Below, one piece after another: positions 44,450 through 53,342 of a stretch of 64,000 nt of DNA. The number at the start of each line of letters is the position of its first letter. Within the stretch, counting starts at the first letter, position 1. Source of the DNA: Acidobacteriota bacterium. Lineage in GTDB: Bacteria > Acidobacteriota > Terriglobia > Terriglobales > Acidobacteriaceae. A program made the position numbers and the translations under genes. The notes under the pieces were generated by a model, which did no database searches, was not told the DNA's origin, and worked only from the letters and a program-made list of their open reading frames with translations. The stretch covers positions 1 to 64,000 of the forward strand of contig JABCZC010000014.1 of NCBI GenBank assembly GCA_013289875.1, in the 5' to 3' direction.

Positions 44450-45730
44450 GTGGAACAACTGAGTCTTGAGAAGTTCAAAACGGAAGTGCACCGGACCCTG
44501 ATCTCGAAGCTGGATCTGGAGAAGCTGTCGCGTGTCGATTCTCGCCAGGCGCGCCAGGCTGTTGCGGGCGTGATTAAAGAGATCATCAATGATCAGCGGG
44601 TGCCGCTGAGCTTTTCTGAACAAGAGAAGATTCAATCCGATCTGCTCGACGATGTCTTTGGACTCGGCCCTCTGGAACCGTTGCTAGCGGATAATACGAT
44701 CTCCGACATACTTGTGAATGGCACGAAGAGCGTCTTTATCGAGCGGGGCGGGCTCCTTTCGAAGGTCGATACGACATTTCGCGACGATCGCCACCTGCTG
44801 CAAATTATCGACCGCATCGTATCCCGCGTAGGCCGCAGAGTGGATGAATCCTCACCGATGGTTGATGCGCGTCTGCCTGACGGTTCACGCGTCAATGCCA
44901 TCATCCCGCCGTTGGCGCTCGACGGCCCCTCGATGTCCATTCGCCGCTTCGGAACTGGTCCACTGGCAGCGAATCAGCTGGTGAAGCTGAAGAGTATTTC
45001 AGCGGAGATGATGGAACTATTAACAGCCGCGGTGAAATCACGTATCAGCATCCTCATATCTGGCGGCACCGGCGCTGGCAAGACCACGTTTCTGAACATT
45101 CTGTCGCAGTACATCCCATCGGGCGAACGCCTAGTGACCATAGAGGATGCTGCTGAACTGAGGCTGGCGCAGGAAAACATTGTGCGTCTGGAAACCCGGC
45201 CGCCCAATGTCGAAGGGCAGGGAGCGGTCCGTCAGCGTCAACTGCTCATCAACAGCCTCCGTATGCGGCCGGATCGCATCATCATCGGAGAGGTGCGCGG
45301 TGAAGAAGCCTTTGACATGCTCCAGGCTATGAACACCGGTCATGAAGGCTCAATGACCACGATTCACGCCAACACTCCCCGCGATGCCTTGAGCAGACTG
45401 GAGTCGATGGTGGCAATGACGAGTATGGGTTTGCCCGAGCGAACCGTTCGCCAGCAGATCGCGTCAGCCATTTCCATCGTTGTTCAGGCCTCCCGTATGA
45501 GCGACGGCTCGCGCAAAGTAACCAGCATATCCGAGATATCCGGCATGGAAGAAAACATCATCAGCATGCAGGAAATCTTCAGCTTCAAGAAAAAAGGGAT
45601 AGGTCCCGATGGCAAGGTGATTGGCGTATTCGAGCCGTCGCGCATCCGGCCCCGTTTCCTCGAACAGCTTCGGACATCGGGAATTTTCCTGCCGGCGAGC
45701 ATGTTCGAAACAACAATGGAAGTCAACTAA
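44450..45730 (+). CDS. cpaF: Tad secretion ATPase CpaF/TadA
   Basis: 426 residues from GTG 44450. Type II/IV secretion ATPase: Walker A GGTGAGKT (205-212), Walker [17 protein letters not shown], a His-box in [10 protein letters not shown], and the CpaF signature [20 protein letters not shown]. It powers Flp pilus extension, and retraction in some species. It lies 27 bases after cpaE and 15 before tadB. Confidence 0.95.
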   Translation: MEQLSLEKFKTEVHRTLISKLDLEKLSRVDSRQARQAVAGVIKEIINDQRVPLSFSEQEKIQSDLLDDVFGLGPLEPLLADNTISDILVNGTKSVFIERGGLLSKVDTTFRDDRHLLQIIDRIVSRVGRRVDESSPMVDARLPDGSRVNAIIPPLALDGPSMSIRRFGTGPLAANQLVKLKSISAEMMELLTAAVKSRISILISGGTGAGKTTFLNILSQYIPSGERLVTIEDAAELRLAQENIVRLETRPPNVEGQGAVRQRQLLINSLRMRPDRIIIGEVRGEEAFDMLQAMNTGHEGSMTTIHANTPRDALSRLESMVAMTSMGLPERTVRQQIASAISIVVQASRMSDGSRKVTSISEISGMEENIISMQEIFSFKKKGIGPDGKVIGVFEPSRIRPRFLEQLRTSGIFLPASMFETTMEVN

Positions 45731-45745
45731 AAGTTCGAGGGTTAT

Positions 45746-46717
45746 ATGTTGCTTGTTGTCGCGCTGGTATTCCTGGGAGTTTTCGGCGTCTTCGTGCTGC
45801 TGATACTGGCAGGCAACGTCGGCGGCTCCCAACAGAGCAAACAAGCACTTGCCGCGCTTCAATCAGCTCTGGCTACTGACAAATCGGAATGGCGAGATCA
45901 GATCGTCGATATTCGAAAAAAGGAACTGCTCAGCGCCATCCCCCTTCTCCATCGCTGGCTGCTGAGGATCGAGCTTGCGCCGCGCCTCCACAGGCTTCTC
46001 TATCAGGCCAATCTGAAATGGACTGCCGGGGGCTTGATGCTGATGTCGGCCACGTGCTTTGTGATTCCCGCATACCTGCTGTATCGGCGAAGCGGAGTCC
46101 TTATCTTTTCTATGTTGATCGGGGTGCTACTGGGCGGCGCGCCATTTGCATTCGTTTTATTCAAACGAAGCCAGCGTTTCAAGAAATTCGAACAGAATCT
46201 GCCGGAGGCGCTTGATTTGATGGTGAGCGCCCTGCGTGCCGGCCATAGTCTCATCGCCGGGCTGGGCCTGGTGTCTCGTGAGTGTATCGATCCCATCGGC
46301 AGCGAATTTCGTATTTGCTTCGAAGAGCAGAACTACGGACTTGAACTAAGAACGGCCATGGACAACCTTGTTACCAGGATGCCCCTGCAGGATCTAAAGC
46401 TCGTCGCGACGGCCATTCTGATTCAAAAAGAGAGTGGAGGAAACCTCGCCGAGGTACTCGACAAGGTCTCTCAATTAATTCGGGAACGGTTTCGCCTGAG
46501 GCGTCAGATTCGTGTTCATACCGCCCAGGGACGAATGACCGGGTGGGTGCTCAGTTTTCTGCCGATCGCTCTGGGGCTTGCGCTATGGCTCGTCAACCCT
46601 AAAACGATGAGCCTTCTTTGGACAAATCCTCTCGGCATTAAGCTCATCTACGCGGCCTCTTCCATGATGATCGTTGGCGGCTTGATCATTCGGAAGATCG
46701 TAAACATGGAAGTTTGA
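45746..46717 (+). CDS. tadB: Tad inner-membrane platform protein TadB
   Basis: 323 residues. An N-terminal helix (LLVVALVFLGVFGVFVLLIL) is followed by a second hydrophobic pair, the T2SSF domain (LPEALDLMVSALRAGHSLIA, then LVATAILIQKESGGNLAEVL), and two C-terminal helices. With TadC it forms the inner-membrane base on which CpaF acts. Starts 15 bases after cpaF. Confidence 0.92.
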   Translation: MLLVVALVFLGVFGVFVLLILAGNVGGSQQSKQALAALQSALATDKSEWRDQIVDIRKKELLSAIPLLHRWLLRIELAPRLHRLLYQANLKWTAGGLMLMSATCFVIPAYLLYRRSGVLIFSMLIGVLLGGAPFAFVLFKRSQRFKKFEQNLPEALDLMVSALRAGHSLIAGLGLVSRECIDPIGSEFRICFEEQNYGLELRTAMDNLVTRMPLQDLKLVATAILIQKESGGNLAEVLDKVSQLIRERFRLRRQIRVHTAQGRMTGWVLSFLPIALGLALWLVNPKTMSLLWTNPLGIKLIYAASSMMIVGGLIIRKIVNMEV

Positions 46718-46727
46718 AGGTTAGGTT

Positions 46728-47630
46728 ATGGGACTGATTGTCTTTACCTTTTTCGCCATTTTTCTGTTGATCGCGAGCGTCGGGCTGCTCATGTTCTACA
46801 GGGAAGCTATGCTCGCGCGTATCGCCGCGGTCATCAATCCGGGCGAGAAGCCAAAGAAGACCCTGTTGGGCAGTATTCAGCAGACAGGGGTCTCGCTAGG
46901 TGGGATTGTGGAACGCCTCGAAGGCGTTCTCCCCAAAACCCAGGCAGAAGTCTCCGTCGTGCAGCAGCGCCTTATTCGTGCCGGCTACCGCAGCGACTCG
47001 GCGATAAAGATCTTCTATGGTGTGAAAATACTGGTGCCGCTGCTCTTCTGCCTTCTGGTAGCTGTCGGGCGCAGCAGCAATTTCATCTTCTATATTGCGG
47101 CCTTGGGTCTTGGATTTCTCCTCCCCGATTTCTGGCTGGGCAAACGGATCACCAAACGCCAGAAACAAATTCGGCTCGGTTTGCCGGACGCGCTCGATAT
47201 GTTGGTCATCTGTATCGAGGCCGGCCTGGGTGTGGACCAGGCAACAGCGCGCACCTGCCAGGAATTGAAGTCAGCTCAACCAGCGCTTACCGATGAATTG
47301 AACATCATCGTCCTGGAGCAGCATGCCGGAAGGCCTCGTTCCGATGCGTGGAGGAATTTTGCAGAACGTACCGATGTGGACAGTGTCCGAAACCTGGTCA
47401 CCATACTGGTTCAATCGGAGCAATTTGGAACGAGCGTCGCGAAAACCTTGCGAGTTCATTCCGACACGATGAGATCTCAGCGCCGTCAGAAAGTAGAAGA
47501 GCAGGCAGCCAAGACAACAATCAAGTTGATCTTCCCGCTTGTGTTTTTCATTTTTCCTTCTCTCTTTCTGGTAACTCTCGGCCCTGCGATCATAATCATC
47601 ACTCAATCTTTCACGCAACTTAACAAATAA
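46728..47630 (+). CDS. tadC: Tad inner-membrane platform protein TadC
   Basis: 300 residues. N-terminal helix (LIVFTFFAIFLLIASVGLLM), helices around 95-130, and a T2SSF domain with LPDALDMLVICIEAGLGVDQ and LVTILVQSEQFGTSVAKTL. A last long helix pair is KLIFPLVFFIFPSLFLVTLG. Partner of TadB; 10 bases between them. A mini-protein gene follows after 12 bases. Confidence 0.92.
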   Translation: MGLIVFTFFAIFLLIASVGLLMFYREAMLARIAAVINPGEKPKKTLLGSIQQTGVSLGGIVERLEGVLPKTQAEVSVVQQRLIRAGYRSDSAIKIFYGVKILVPLLFCLLVAVGRSSNFIFYIAALGLGFLLPDFWLGKRITKRQKQIRLGLPDALDMLVICIEAGLGVDQATARTCQELKSAQPALTDELNIIVLEQHAGRPRSDAWRNFAERTDVDSVRNLVTILVQSEQFGTSVAKTLRVHSDTMRSQRRQKVEEQAAKTTIKLIFPLVFFIFPSLFLVTLGPAIIIITQSFTQLNK

Positions 47631-47642
47631 AAGGAAAGGAGA

Positions 47643-47744
47643 ATGGATATGGGCGATACAACAATTATCCGGGTAGTTGCCGGTGCGCTCTTTGTCGTTG
47701 TGCTATTTTTTCTGGTCCAACGGCGTCGCAAAAAGGTTCACTAA
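47643..47744 (+). CDS. 33-residue single-helix membrane mini-protein
   Basis: ATG 47643 to TAA 47744 encodes MDMGDTTIIRVVAGALFVVV followed by LFFLVQRRRKKVH. It is one membrane helix flanked by an acidic N-terminus and a strongly basic tail, so N-out/C-in by the positive-inside rule. A near-ideal ribosome site (AAAGGAGA) sits just before ATG, the best in this operon. It lies 12 bases after tadC, so it is part of the Tad transcript. Possible roles: a small subunit stabilising TadB/TadC or a regulator. No family name can be assigned. An internal ATG (third codon) is an alternative start. Confidence 0.75.
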   Translation: MDMGDTTIIRVVAGALFVVVLFFLVQRRRKKVH

Positions 47745-47782
47745 ACTGGGTTTCATGACGGGTAAAACCTCATGTGCACAAC

Positions 47783-47850
47783 GCTTCACCCCGGAGCCTT
47801 GGCTTCGAGTCTTACTAGCCTCTTAAGTCTGGAACTCCGGGGGATGAAGC
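47783..47850 (+). terminator. Large stem-loop after the tad core operon
   Basis: GCTTCACCCCGGAG (47783-47796) pairs with CTCCGGGGGATGAAGC (47835-47850) apart from a two-base bulge, closing a 38-base loop. The following AAGCTTTGATTTGA is only weakly T-rich. It may be a terminator or an mRNA-stabilising 3' structure. Confidence 0.45.
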
Positions 47851-48034
47851 AAGCTTTGATTTGACCTCATTGTGTTTTAAGTACCTTCTTAGCTAATGAC
47901 AAAAGGTAAGGCCACTTGCGGCCAGCCGATGTCAGAGAAGGGAATGATTTGATCCGATCGATCATTTACGACGGACGACCAGTACATGGAGATTCGCTGG
48001 CTCGCCGCTTACTCTCCGAGGGCAGGGATACAAC

Positions 48035-48457
48035 TTGGAAAGACGGACATATTGCGTATACAACCACACTCGCGAGTGCTTTCTAGGCTTGCGTATTGCC
48101 CCTGCCGATACGACCTTCGCGCGACTCAAAGGATTGATAGGAAGACTCAGGCTCAGATTTGATGAGGGCATCTGGGTGGTCCCGTCGAGCGGCGTTCATA
48201 CGTTGGGGGTGCTGTTTCCTGTCGACTTGATTTATCTCGATGAAGACCTTCGCGTCGTTCACGTCGTCGAACACTTTCCCACATTTCGAATCGCACCATT
48301 GAAGACGCAAGCTGCAAGTGTGTTGGAACTGCCCCCTCACACGATCTATTCGTCACAAACCCAGCTAGGGGATCAATTGGAAATCTGCAAGCCCGAGGAG
48401 ATGGAGAATCGATTACGTGGCGGCAGTACAACATGTCTCGCCGGCGCGATGGAATGA
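48035..48457 (+). CDS. DUF192 protein
   Basis: 140 residues from TTG 48035, with AGGG eight bases upstream. The DUF192 pattern is present: FARLKGLIGR, then EGIWVVPSSGVHTLGV, PVDLIYLDEDLRVVHVVEHF and ASVLELPPHTI. No signal peptide was seen, unlike many DUF192 proteins. The biochemical function of the family is unknown. A second DUF192 domain occurs 5 kb downstream in the same locus, which suggests a role tied to the Tad system. It is followed by the PilZ-like gene. Confidence 0.8.
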   Translation: MERRTYCVYNHTRECFLGLRIAPADTTFARLKGLIGRLRLRFDEGIWVVPSSGVHTLGVLFPVDLIYLDEDLRVVHVVEHFPTFRIAPLKTQAASVLELPPHTIYSSQTQLGDQLEICKPEEMENRLRGGSTTCLAGAME

Positions 48458-48482
48458 ACGGTCTTCAAGACAAGGATATGTG

Positions 48483-48920
48483 ATGAAGTTTTTTAGAAGT
48501 TGGTTAGATTGGTTATGGACTAGCGACCGCCGGGCGGCCAAACGACACACAATGCCTTCATTGGCCGCCTATTATTGGAATGGCGGCAATCCGAAGGCTC
48601 ACACCGTCCGGGATATCAGTTTGACTGGCTTATTTCTGGTGACTGAGGAGCGCTGGTACCCGCGCACTCTGGTTAGGGTAACGCTGCAAAAGACCGATGG
48701 CGCGGACGATGACACACAACGTTCGATCACGGTGGAATCGATGGTAGTTCGGTGGGGCTCAGATGGCGTCGGACTGGAGCTCCTCCCGCCGGACAGCCCC
48801 AATTCCAACGGAGATCTCACCTCGAACGGTGCAGATAAGAAAGCGCTGCAGAGGTTCTTGAAGGAAATCTCGTTGAATAAGGTCGAGGCTATTGTTGAGC
48901 GAGTTCTGCTGGTACCCTGA
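48483..48920 (+). CDS. PilZ-like domain protein
   Basis: 145 residues from ATG 48483 (MKFFRSWLDWLWTSDRRAAK), preceded by AAGGAT; the longer frame to 48417 overlaps the DUF192 gene. DRRAAKRHTMPSLAAYYWNG and VRDISLTGLFLVTEERWYPR follow the PilZ RxxxR ... D/NxSxxG pattern. The first motif is looser than in proven c-di-GMP binders. It could tie pilus output to c-di-GMP. Convergent with the TonB-like gene. Confidence 0.75.
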   Translation: MKFFRSWLDWLWTSDRRAAKRHTMPSLAAYYWNGGNPKAHTVRDISLTGLFLVTEERWYPRTLVRVTLQKTDGADDDTQRSITVESMVVRWGSDGVGLELLPPDSPNSNGDLTSNGADKKALQRFLKEISLNKVEAIVERVLLVP

Positions 48921-48960
48921 TTCTCTTGTCGATGCCAGTGCGATCGGCACTTATCCGACG

Positions 48961-50445
48961 TTAATCCGGTTCCTCGGGGATTATCAGCAACACCTCCACC
49001 GTTGTGACTTGACCATTTTGCGTGGCTGGTCTGAATTTCCACTCCTGGAGCGTATTCAGCACGAACTCCTTCTGTGCGAACTCCGACGGAGAGACAACTG
49101 CCAGTTGTTCGAAACAGCCCGCAGTATTGACAAAGCCATGGACCATAATGGCATCGGCATTTAGTTCGTTGAGCGCGATGTGGGGCACCACGATGTAGAA
49201 GGGCCACGGTGCATCGGGACGGACAACGTCTCCGGCTGCGGCCGCATCTGCAGAGCGCGGCACGGAATATTGGAGAATCCAGTTCCGGGCTAAGCCCGGG
49301 TGCACGTAAACGGTATAGGCTAAGCGCCCCCCCCATACTCCAAGCACCTCAGGATACTGATCCGCTAGAGAGGACCCCACCACCATCACTCCAAATCGAC
49401 CGTCCTTCGGCAGATTGATGCGATTAACCGAAGAGCTCTCGCTCAAGCTCGAACCGGAGCTCACACCAGATACCGGTCTCCCCCCCGTGTTCGCGCCCTT
49501 CTTCGCGGCGGAGCCGATTTCGGTCGTCGCTTTCTCCTCCTTATTAGGAACTTCATTGCCAGGATCTTTGCCGCCCTTATTGCCTGTGCCTTTTCCTGCG
49601 CCGGAGCCGGGTTGCTCGCTGGGCGAGTCGCCCCTGCCGGTCTGTGCGCCGCTCTTTCCGTGTCCCTTTAGAAGGGCTTCGGAGGAAGATGCGGATGCTG
49701 TCTCGTTGGCTGGTGGCAGTGCGATGATTCCGTCCAGCAGTTGAAGATCGGAGATGGACATTACTCTGGCCGGCGTCGGCGTTCCCGCTGGACTCGTTGC
49801 CATCTCCGGAACCCGCTGCACAGGTTCGTGTCCGCTTATGACGAGTGGTGAGGTTGTACCGGGAAGGGGCGCAGGTGTAACGGTGGCAAAAGAGGTTGCC
49901 GATATCTTGAGGTCGGCCAGATTTAACTCACGATTGGGTGGATCAAGGGAGGGCGGCACATCTGCCGTTGTCGTCTCATGCGGCGGCGGTGGAATGATCT
50001 TCTTGATCGGGCTATTCGCCGGGGACCACAATAGCGCAGCTGGAATCGGGATTTCTTGCGGGAGCACGATATCGGGAGGGAGATCCGGCTGCACGAGCGT
50101 TTGGGGGGCGGTGACCAATTGCGCGACTGGCTTGGGGACAGATGCAGGAGCGGTTGGCCTGCCCCCCGATTGAGCCGCAGCTGCCGCAGCATGAGGACCA
50201 GAATAAATGATGCTACTCCCAGCAGATGATCGTTCCTGCGTCGCAGTGCTGTGCACCTCCAGAAGGCGTAGCGAATATCTTTCGTTGATCTGGCGGTCAT
50301 CGATGATGTGCGTTGTATGTTGCAGGGCAACGGACACCATGCCGATAGCTGTACCGTGAACCAGCATGGAGACTGCGAACGAAGACAGTCCGCTTCCCGA
50401 TGGCGGCGGAGCCGTAAACAGTGTGATGGTTTGGGAGGACATCAT
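48961..50445 (-). CDS. TonB-like protein with long disordered linker
   Basis: 494 residues. One N-terminal helix (LSSFAVSMLVHGTAIGMVSV) gives a TonB-like topology. A very long Pro/Ala/Ser-rich region (about 65-330) contains a Gly/Lys/Glu low-complexity stretch (GSGAGKGTGNKGGKDPGNE). A C-terminal domain (about 350-494; VHGFVNTAGCFEQLAVVSPS, then LNTLQEWKFRPATQNGQ) matches the TonB_C fold. TonB proteins carry proton-motive energy to outer-membrane receptors; no ExbB/ExbD is here. Placed divergently from the cpaB-cpaC operon, it might act on the Tad secretin or envelope. That is inference. Confidence 0.8.
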   Translation of the reverse strand: MMSSQTITLFTAPPPSGSGLSSFAVSMLVHGTAIGMVSVALQHTTHIIDDRQINERYSLRLLEVHSTATQERSSAGSSIIYSGPHAAAAAAQSGGRPTAPASVPKPVAQLVTAPQTLVQPDLPPDIVLPQEIPIPAALLWSPANSPIKKIIPPPPHETTTADVPPSLDPPNRELNLADLKISATSFATVTPAPLPGTTSPLVISGHEPVQRVPEMATSPAGTPTPARVMSISDLQLLDGIIALPPANETASASSSEALLKGHGKSGAQTGRGDSPSEQPGSGAGKGTGNKGGKDPGNEVPNKEEKATTEIGSAAKKGANTGGRPVSGVSSGSSLSESSSVNRINLPKDGRFGVMVVGSSLADQYPEVLGVWGGRLAYTVYVHPGLARNWILQYSVPRSADAAAAGDVVRPDAPWPFYIVVPHIALNELNADAIMVHGFVNTAGCFEQLAVVSPSEFAQKEFVLNTLQEWKFRPATQNGQVTTVEVLLIIPEEPD

Positions 50446-50648
50446 GATCGGATGAACTCCTCTCAGTTCCAGGAGCGCTTTGTGACCTCTTCAGCACTTG
50501 CGGTGTCGTTCTGAATGAAACACAAGCAGCCTGTCAAGGCGATCGAGCCGACCCTCCTGGAAGAGACTCTCCACGACTGTAGGCAATTTCCCCGCCAAAC
50601 GACCCTGTCGTAACTTGCAGCCAGAATTAGGCCCAGCTTATGTAAGCG

Positions 50649-50685
50649 TGTCTACGCGGCTACACAGGGACAGCGGTTGGTAAAC
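50649..50685 (+). promoter_or_regulatory. Paired activator sites before cpaB (30-bp spacing)
   Basis: GCGTGTCTACGCGG (core TGTCTAC at 50649) matches GCGTGTATACGTGG before flp1. The second half-site is GGTAAAC at 50679. It begins 81 bp before the -24 GG, the same distance as at flp1. The rest of 50446-50826 shows no other clear element. Confidence 0.55.
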
Positions 50686-50757
50686 ACACGTTCACACTTG
50701 CCCTGCGGTTCTGCTTCTAAAGTCCTGATTCAGTGGCAAAAAGCACTCTTCGCGTCT

Positions 50758-50774
50758 TTGGTACCTGAGTTGCC
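50758..50774 (+). promoter_or_regulatory. Sigma-54 promoter of the cpaB-cpaC operon
   Basis: TTGGTACCTGAGTTGCC matches TGGCAC-N5-TTGC at all but one base. GG 50760-61 and GC 50772-73 are 10 apart. A ~42-base leader to ATG 50827 is expected. Confidence 0.78.
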
Positions 50775-50826
50775 AGTTATGGGGAAGGCGTAACTGGCTG
50801 TATAGCCAGCTCGAATAGGTTCCCGA

Positions 50827-51672
50827 ATGAATCGTAGGCTTACAAGTATTCTCCTAAGTGCCTTTCTCCTTGCCGCCGGTTGTAGTTACCTGGTGTATCG
50901 ATTGGTCGTCGGCCGTCTGGCCGCCGGCGCTCCGTCAAAGACAACCCACGTAATTGCAGCGAATGCGGACATCAAGCTCGGAAGCGTTCTCCGCGATGCT
51001 GATCTGACGACGGTGGAGATGGCGGGAACTCTGCCCAAGGGCGTTATCGTCAAGCGTGAAGACGCCATTGGCCGCGGTGTGATCTCCGATCTGCATCAAG
51101 GTGAGCCGATCCTGGACAGCCGGCTTGCCGCAGTCGGATCAGGCGGCGGCCTGGCCGCGACGATTCCGCCAGGGATGAGAGCATGTGCGGTCAAGGTCGA
51201 TGATGTTGTGGGAGTCGCCGGATTCGCAACTCCCGGAATGCGTGTGGATGTTCTCATTTCGGGCGTTCCGCCCGGTGCCGTCAACACGGATCAAGGGCCG
51301 AAGGTCGCGACGCTTCTGCAGAACATCGAGGTTTTATCCGCTGGTACCGACATTCAGAAAGACGCGGAAGGGAAGCCGAAGCCGGTTCAAGTCGTCAATC
51401 TTCTGGTGACGCCTGAGCAAGCCGAGTCGTTAAGCCTCGCCAGCAACCAGACCAAGATTCAGCTCGTATTGCGGAATCCACTGGATACGCAGATTTCCCA
51501 ACCGCCGGGGATCATCATGGCCAATCTCTTCGGCGACAGGAACGCGCCGCCCAAGTCTTCGGGGGCCCGTCCCAGCGCACCTAGCGCCTCGCCCCGCGTC
51601 TATGTGATCCAGGTATTAAACGGGTCCAAGAAAACCGAGCAAAAGTTTTCATCCGGTGAGGAAAAGCAGTGA
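50827..51672 (+). CDS. cpaB: Tad assembly protein CpaB/RcpC
   Basis: 281 residues. N-terminal signal/anchor (LTSILLSAFLLAAGCSYLVY), an SAF/beta-clip domain (THVIAANADIKLGSVLRDAD, GRGVISDLHQGEPILDSRLA), then the RcpC domain (RACAVKVDDVVGVAGFATPG, VNLLVTPEQAESLSLASNQT). It works in the periplasm with the secretin, helping its assembly or gating. Four-base overlap (GTGA) with cpaC. Confidence 0.92.
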   Translation: MNRRLTSILLSAFLLAAGCSYLVYRLVVGRLAAGAPSKTTHVIAANADIKLGSVLRDADLTTVEMAGTLPKGVIVKREDAIGRGVISDLHQGEPILDSRLAAVGSGGGLAATIPPGMRACAVKVDDVVGVAGFATPGMRVDVLISGVPPGAVNTDQGPKVATLLQNIEVLSAGTDIQKDAEGKPKPVQVVNLLVTPEQAESLSLASNQTKIQLVLRNPLDTQISQPPGIIMANLFGDRNAPPKSSGARPSAPSASPRVYVIQVLNGSKKTEQKFSSGEEKQ

Positions 51673-53249
51673 GAGCTCCAGCGGTCGTCACCATCGCTTG
51701 TTTCGGCGCATTGTCCTTGGCAATTTGTGCAGTACCGGAGCTTCCCGCTCAGGTCATGGCCCCTCGTCCTCAAACCGCCGCGGGGGCCGGCCAGGACTCC
51801 TCGAACGATCTCTTCGTCGGGGTAGGCAAATCGGTGTTGGTCGATAGCGCGCGGCCTATCCAGCGGATATCCGTCGGTTTAGGCGAGTTCGCCGAAGCCT
51901 CCGCAGTAAGCCCAACCGAGGTTTTGGTGAACGGCAAATCCCCTGGAGACACCAGTCTGATCATTTGGGATGCCAGCGGAGGGCGGCTGTTCTTCAACGT
52001 GCGGGTTGGCGCCAGCACATATGTCGCAGACGACAGGATGGAGGCGCTTCGTCGCGAACTCAGAGCCGAGCTTCCCGGTCAAACGCTGAAGGTCAGCGCC
52101 GAGAACGGCCTCATTTTCCTTCGCGGAACAGTCAAGGATCTCAATAGCTCCAATCGGGCAGCCCAGATAGCGGCCACCGCCGGCAAGGTGATGAATCTGC
52201 TCTACGTCGAGGTGCCTTCCTCGGAGCGGCAGATTCTTCTCAAGGTGCGTTTCGCCAGCGTCGACCGCAGCCTCGAAAAGCAGCTTTGCATGAATATCTT
52301 CAGCACTGGTGCCACAAATACAATCGGCTCCATTAACACGGGACAGTGCTCTCCGCCATCGGTCAGCCTTCCGAGTACGGGAGCTCCTGCTTTAGCCACA
52401 ATATCGAATGGACTGAACCTCTCTATCTTCCGCCCGGACCTGAATCTGGGCGTCACCATCCAGGCGTTGGAGACCATGGGCCTCGTGCAGGTTCTCGCTG
52501 AGCCCAACGTAATTGCGCAGAACGGCAAGGAGGCCAGTTTCCTGGCGGGGGGAGAATATCCATACCCGGTTGTGCAGGGAGTCTCGGGCACCGCAGCAGG
52601 AGCAGTTACGATTCAATTCAAGGAATATGGAATTCGCCTGAACTTTATTCCCACCATTACCCCCCGGGGCACCATTCATCTCCAGGTCGCCCCCGAAGTA
52701 AGCGCGCTCGACTTCACCAATGCTGTGGAGGTATCGGGATTTAACGTTCCCGCCATTACTATCCGGCGGGTCCAGACGGAGGTTGAGCTGGGCGAGGGGC
52801 AAAGCTTTGCGATCGGAGGCCTGCTCGACAATAACGAGACAAAAACCTTTGAGAAGATCCCGTTCCTGGGTGACATTCCCATCCTGGGCAGGTTCTTTCA
52901 GTCCATCCAGAAGACTCGGAACAACACCGAGCTGATCGTGATTGTGACGCCTGAGTTCATAGATCCCATACCGGTCGGCGCGCCGTTGCCCCAGTTGAAG
53001 TTTCCGGACAAGTTCCTGCCGCCTAACTCCGACATACCGATGCACAATCCGGATACGAAAACAGCCGGTGCGGCGCCCCCTCCGCCTCAACCCACAGCCG
53101 TACCCGTGGAGCAGCTGATCCAGAGTATGCAGCCGGAGCCGCCACTGGTGATCTCAGGCGGCAGTTACATGGGACAGGGCTCGCAGGGTTCAAGCCAGGC
53201 TACGCCACCAAACCCCACTCCTGTGCTTACAACGGGGGCGCCGCAATAG
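51669..53249 (+). CDS. cpaC: Tad outer-membrane secretin CpaC/RcpA
   Basis: 526 residues from GTG 51669. A signal peptide (VVTIACFGALSLAICAVPEL) is followed by the pilus secretin N-domain (KSVLVDSARPIQRISVGLGE), a BON-like part (LKVSAENGLIFLRGTVKDLN), then the secretin barrel domain: AEPNVIAQNGKEASFLAGGE, FIPTITPRGTIHLQVAPEVS and EKIPFLGDIPILGRFFQS. A Pro-rich tail follows. It forms the channel for the Flp pilus. No CpaD pilotin or TadD is evident in the window. Confidence 0.93.
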   Translation: MRAPAVVTIACFGALSLAICAVPELPAQVMAPRPQTAAGAGQDSSNDLFVGVGKSVLVDSARPIQRISVGLGEFAEASAVSPTEVLVNGKSPGDTSLIIWDASGGRLFFNVRVGASTYVADDRMEALRRELRAELPGQTLKVSAENGLIFLRGTVKDLNSSNRAAQIAATAGKVMNLLYVEVPSSERQILLKVRFASVDRSLEKQLCMNIFSTGATNTIGSINTGQCSPPSVSLPSTGAPALATISNGLNLSIFRPDLNLGVTIQALETMGLVQVLAEPNVIAQNGKEASFLAGGEYPYPVVQGVSGTAAGAVTIQFKEYGIRLNFIPTITPRGTIHLQVAPEVSALDFTNAVEVSGFNVPAITIRRVQTEVELGEGQSFAIGGLLDNNETKTFEKIPFLGDIPILGRFFQSIQKTRNNTELIVIVTPEFIDPIPVGAPLPQLKFPDKFLPPNSDIPMHNPDTKTAGAAPPPPQPTAVPVEQLIQSMQPEPPLVISGGSYMGQGSQGSSQATPPNPTPVLTTGAPQ

Positions 53250-53342
53250 AAGTGTAGGGCTCTGAAGCCGACGGTGTTCTGGGAGATTCGTCCGCCAGGA
53301 GGCGTCGTGTCGCAGCGCGGCAGGCTGGAAGGATCTGAAGTG

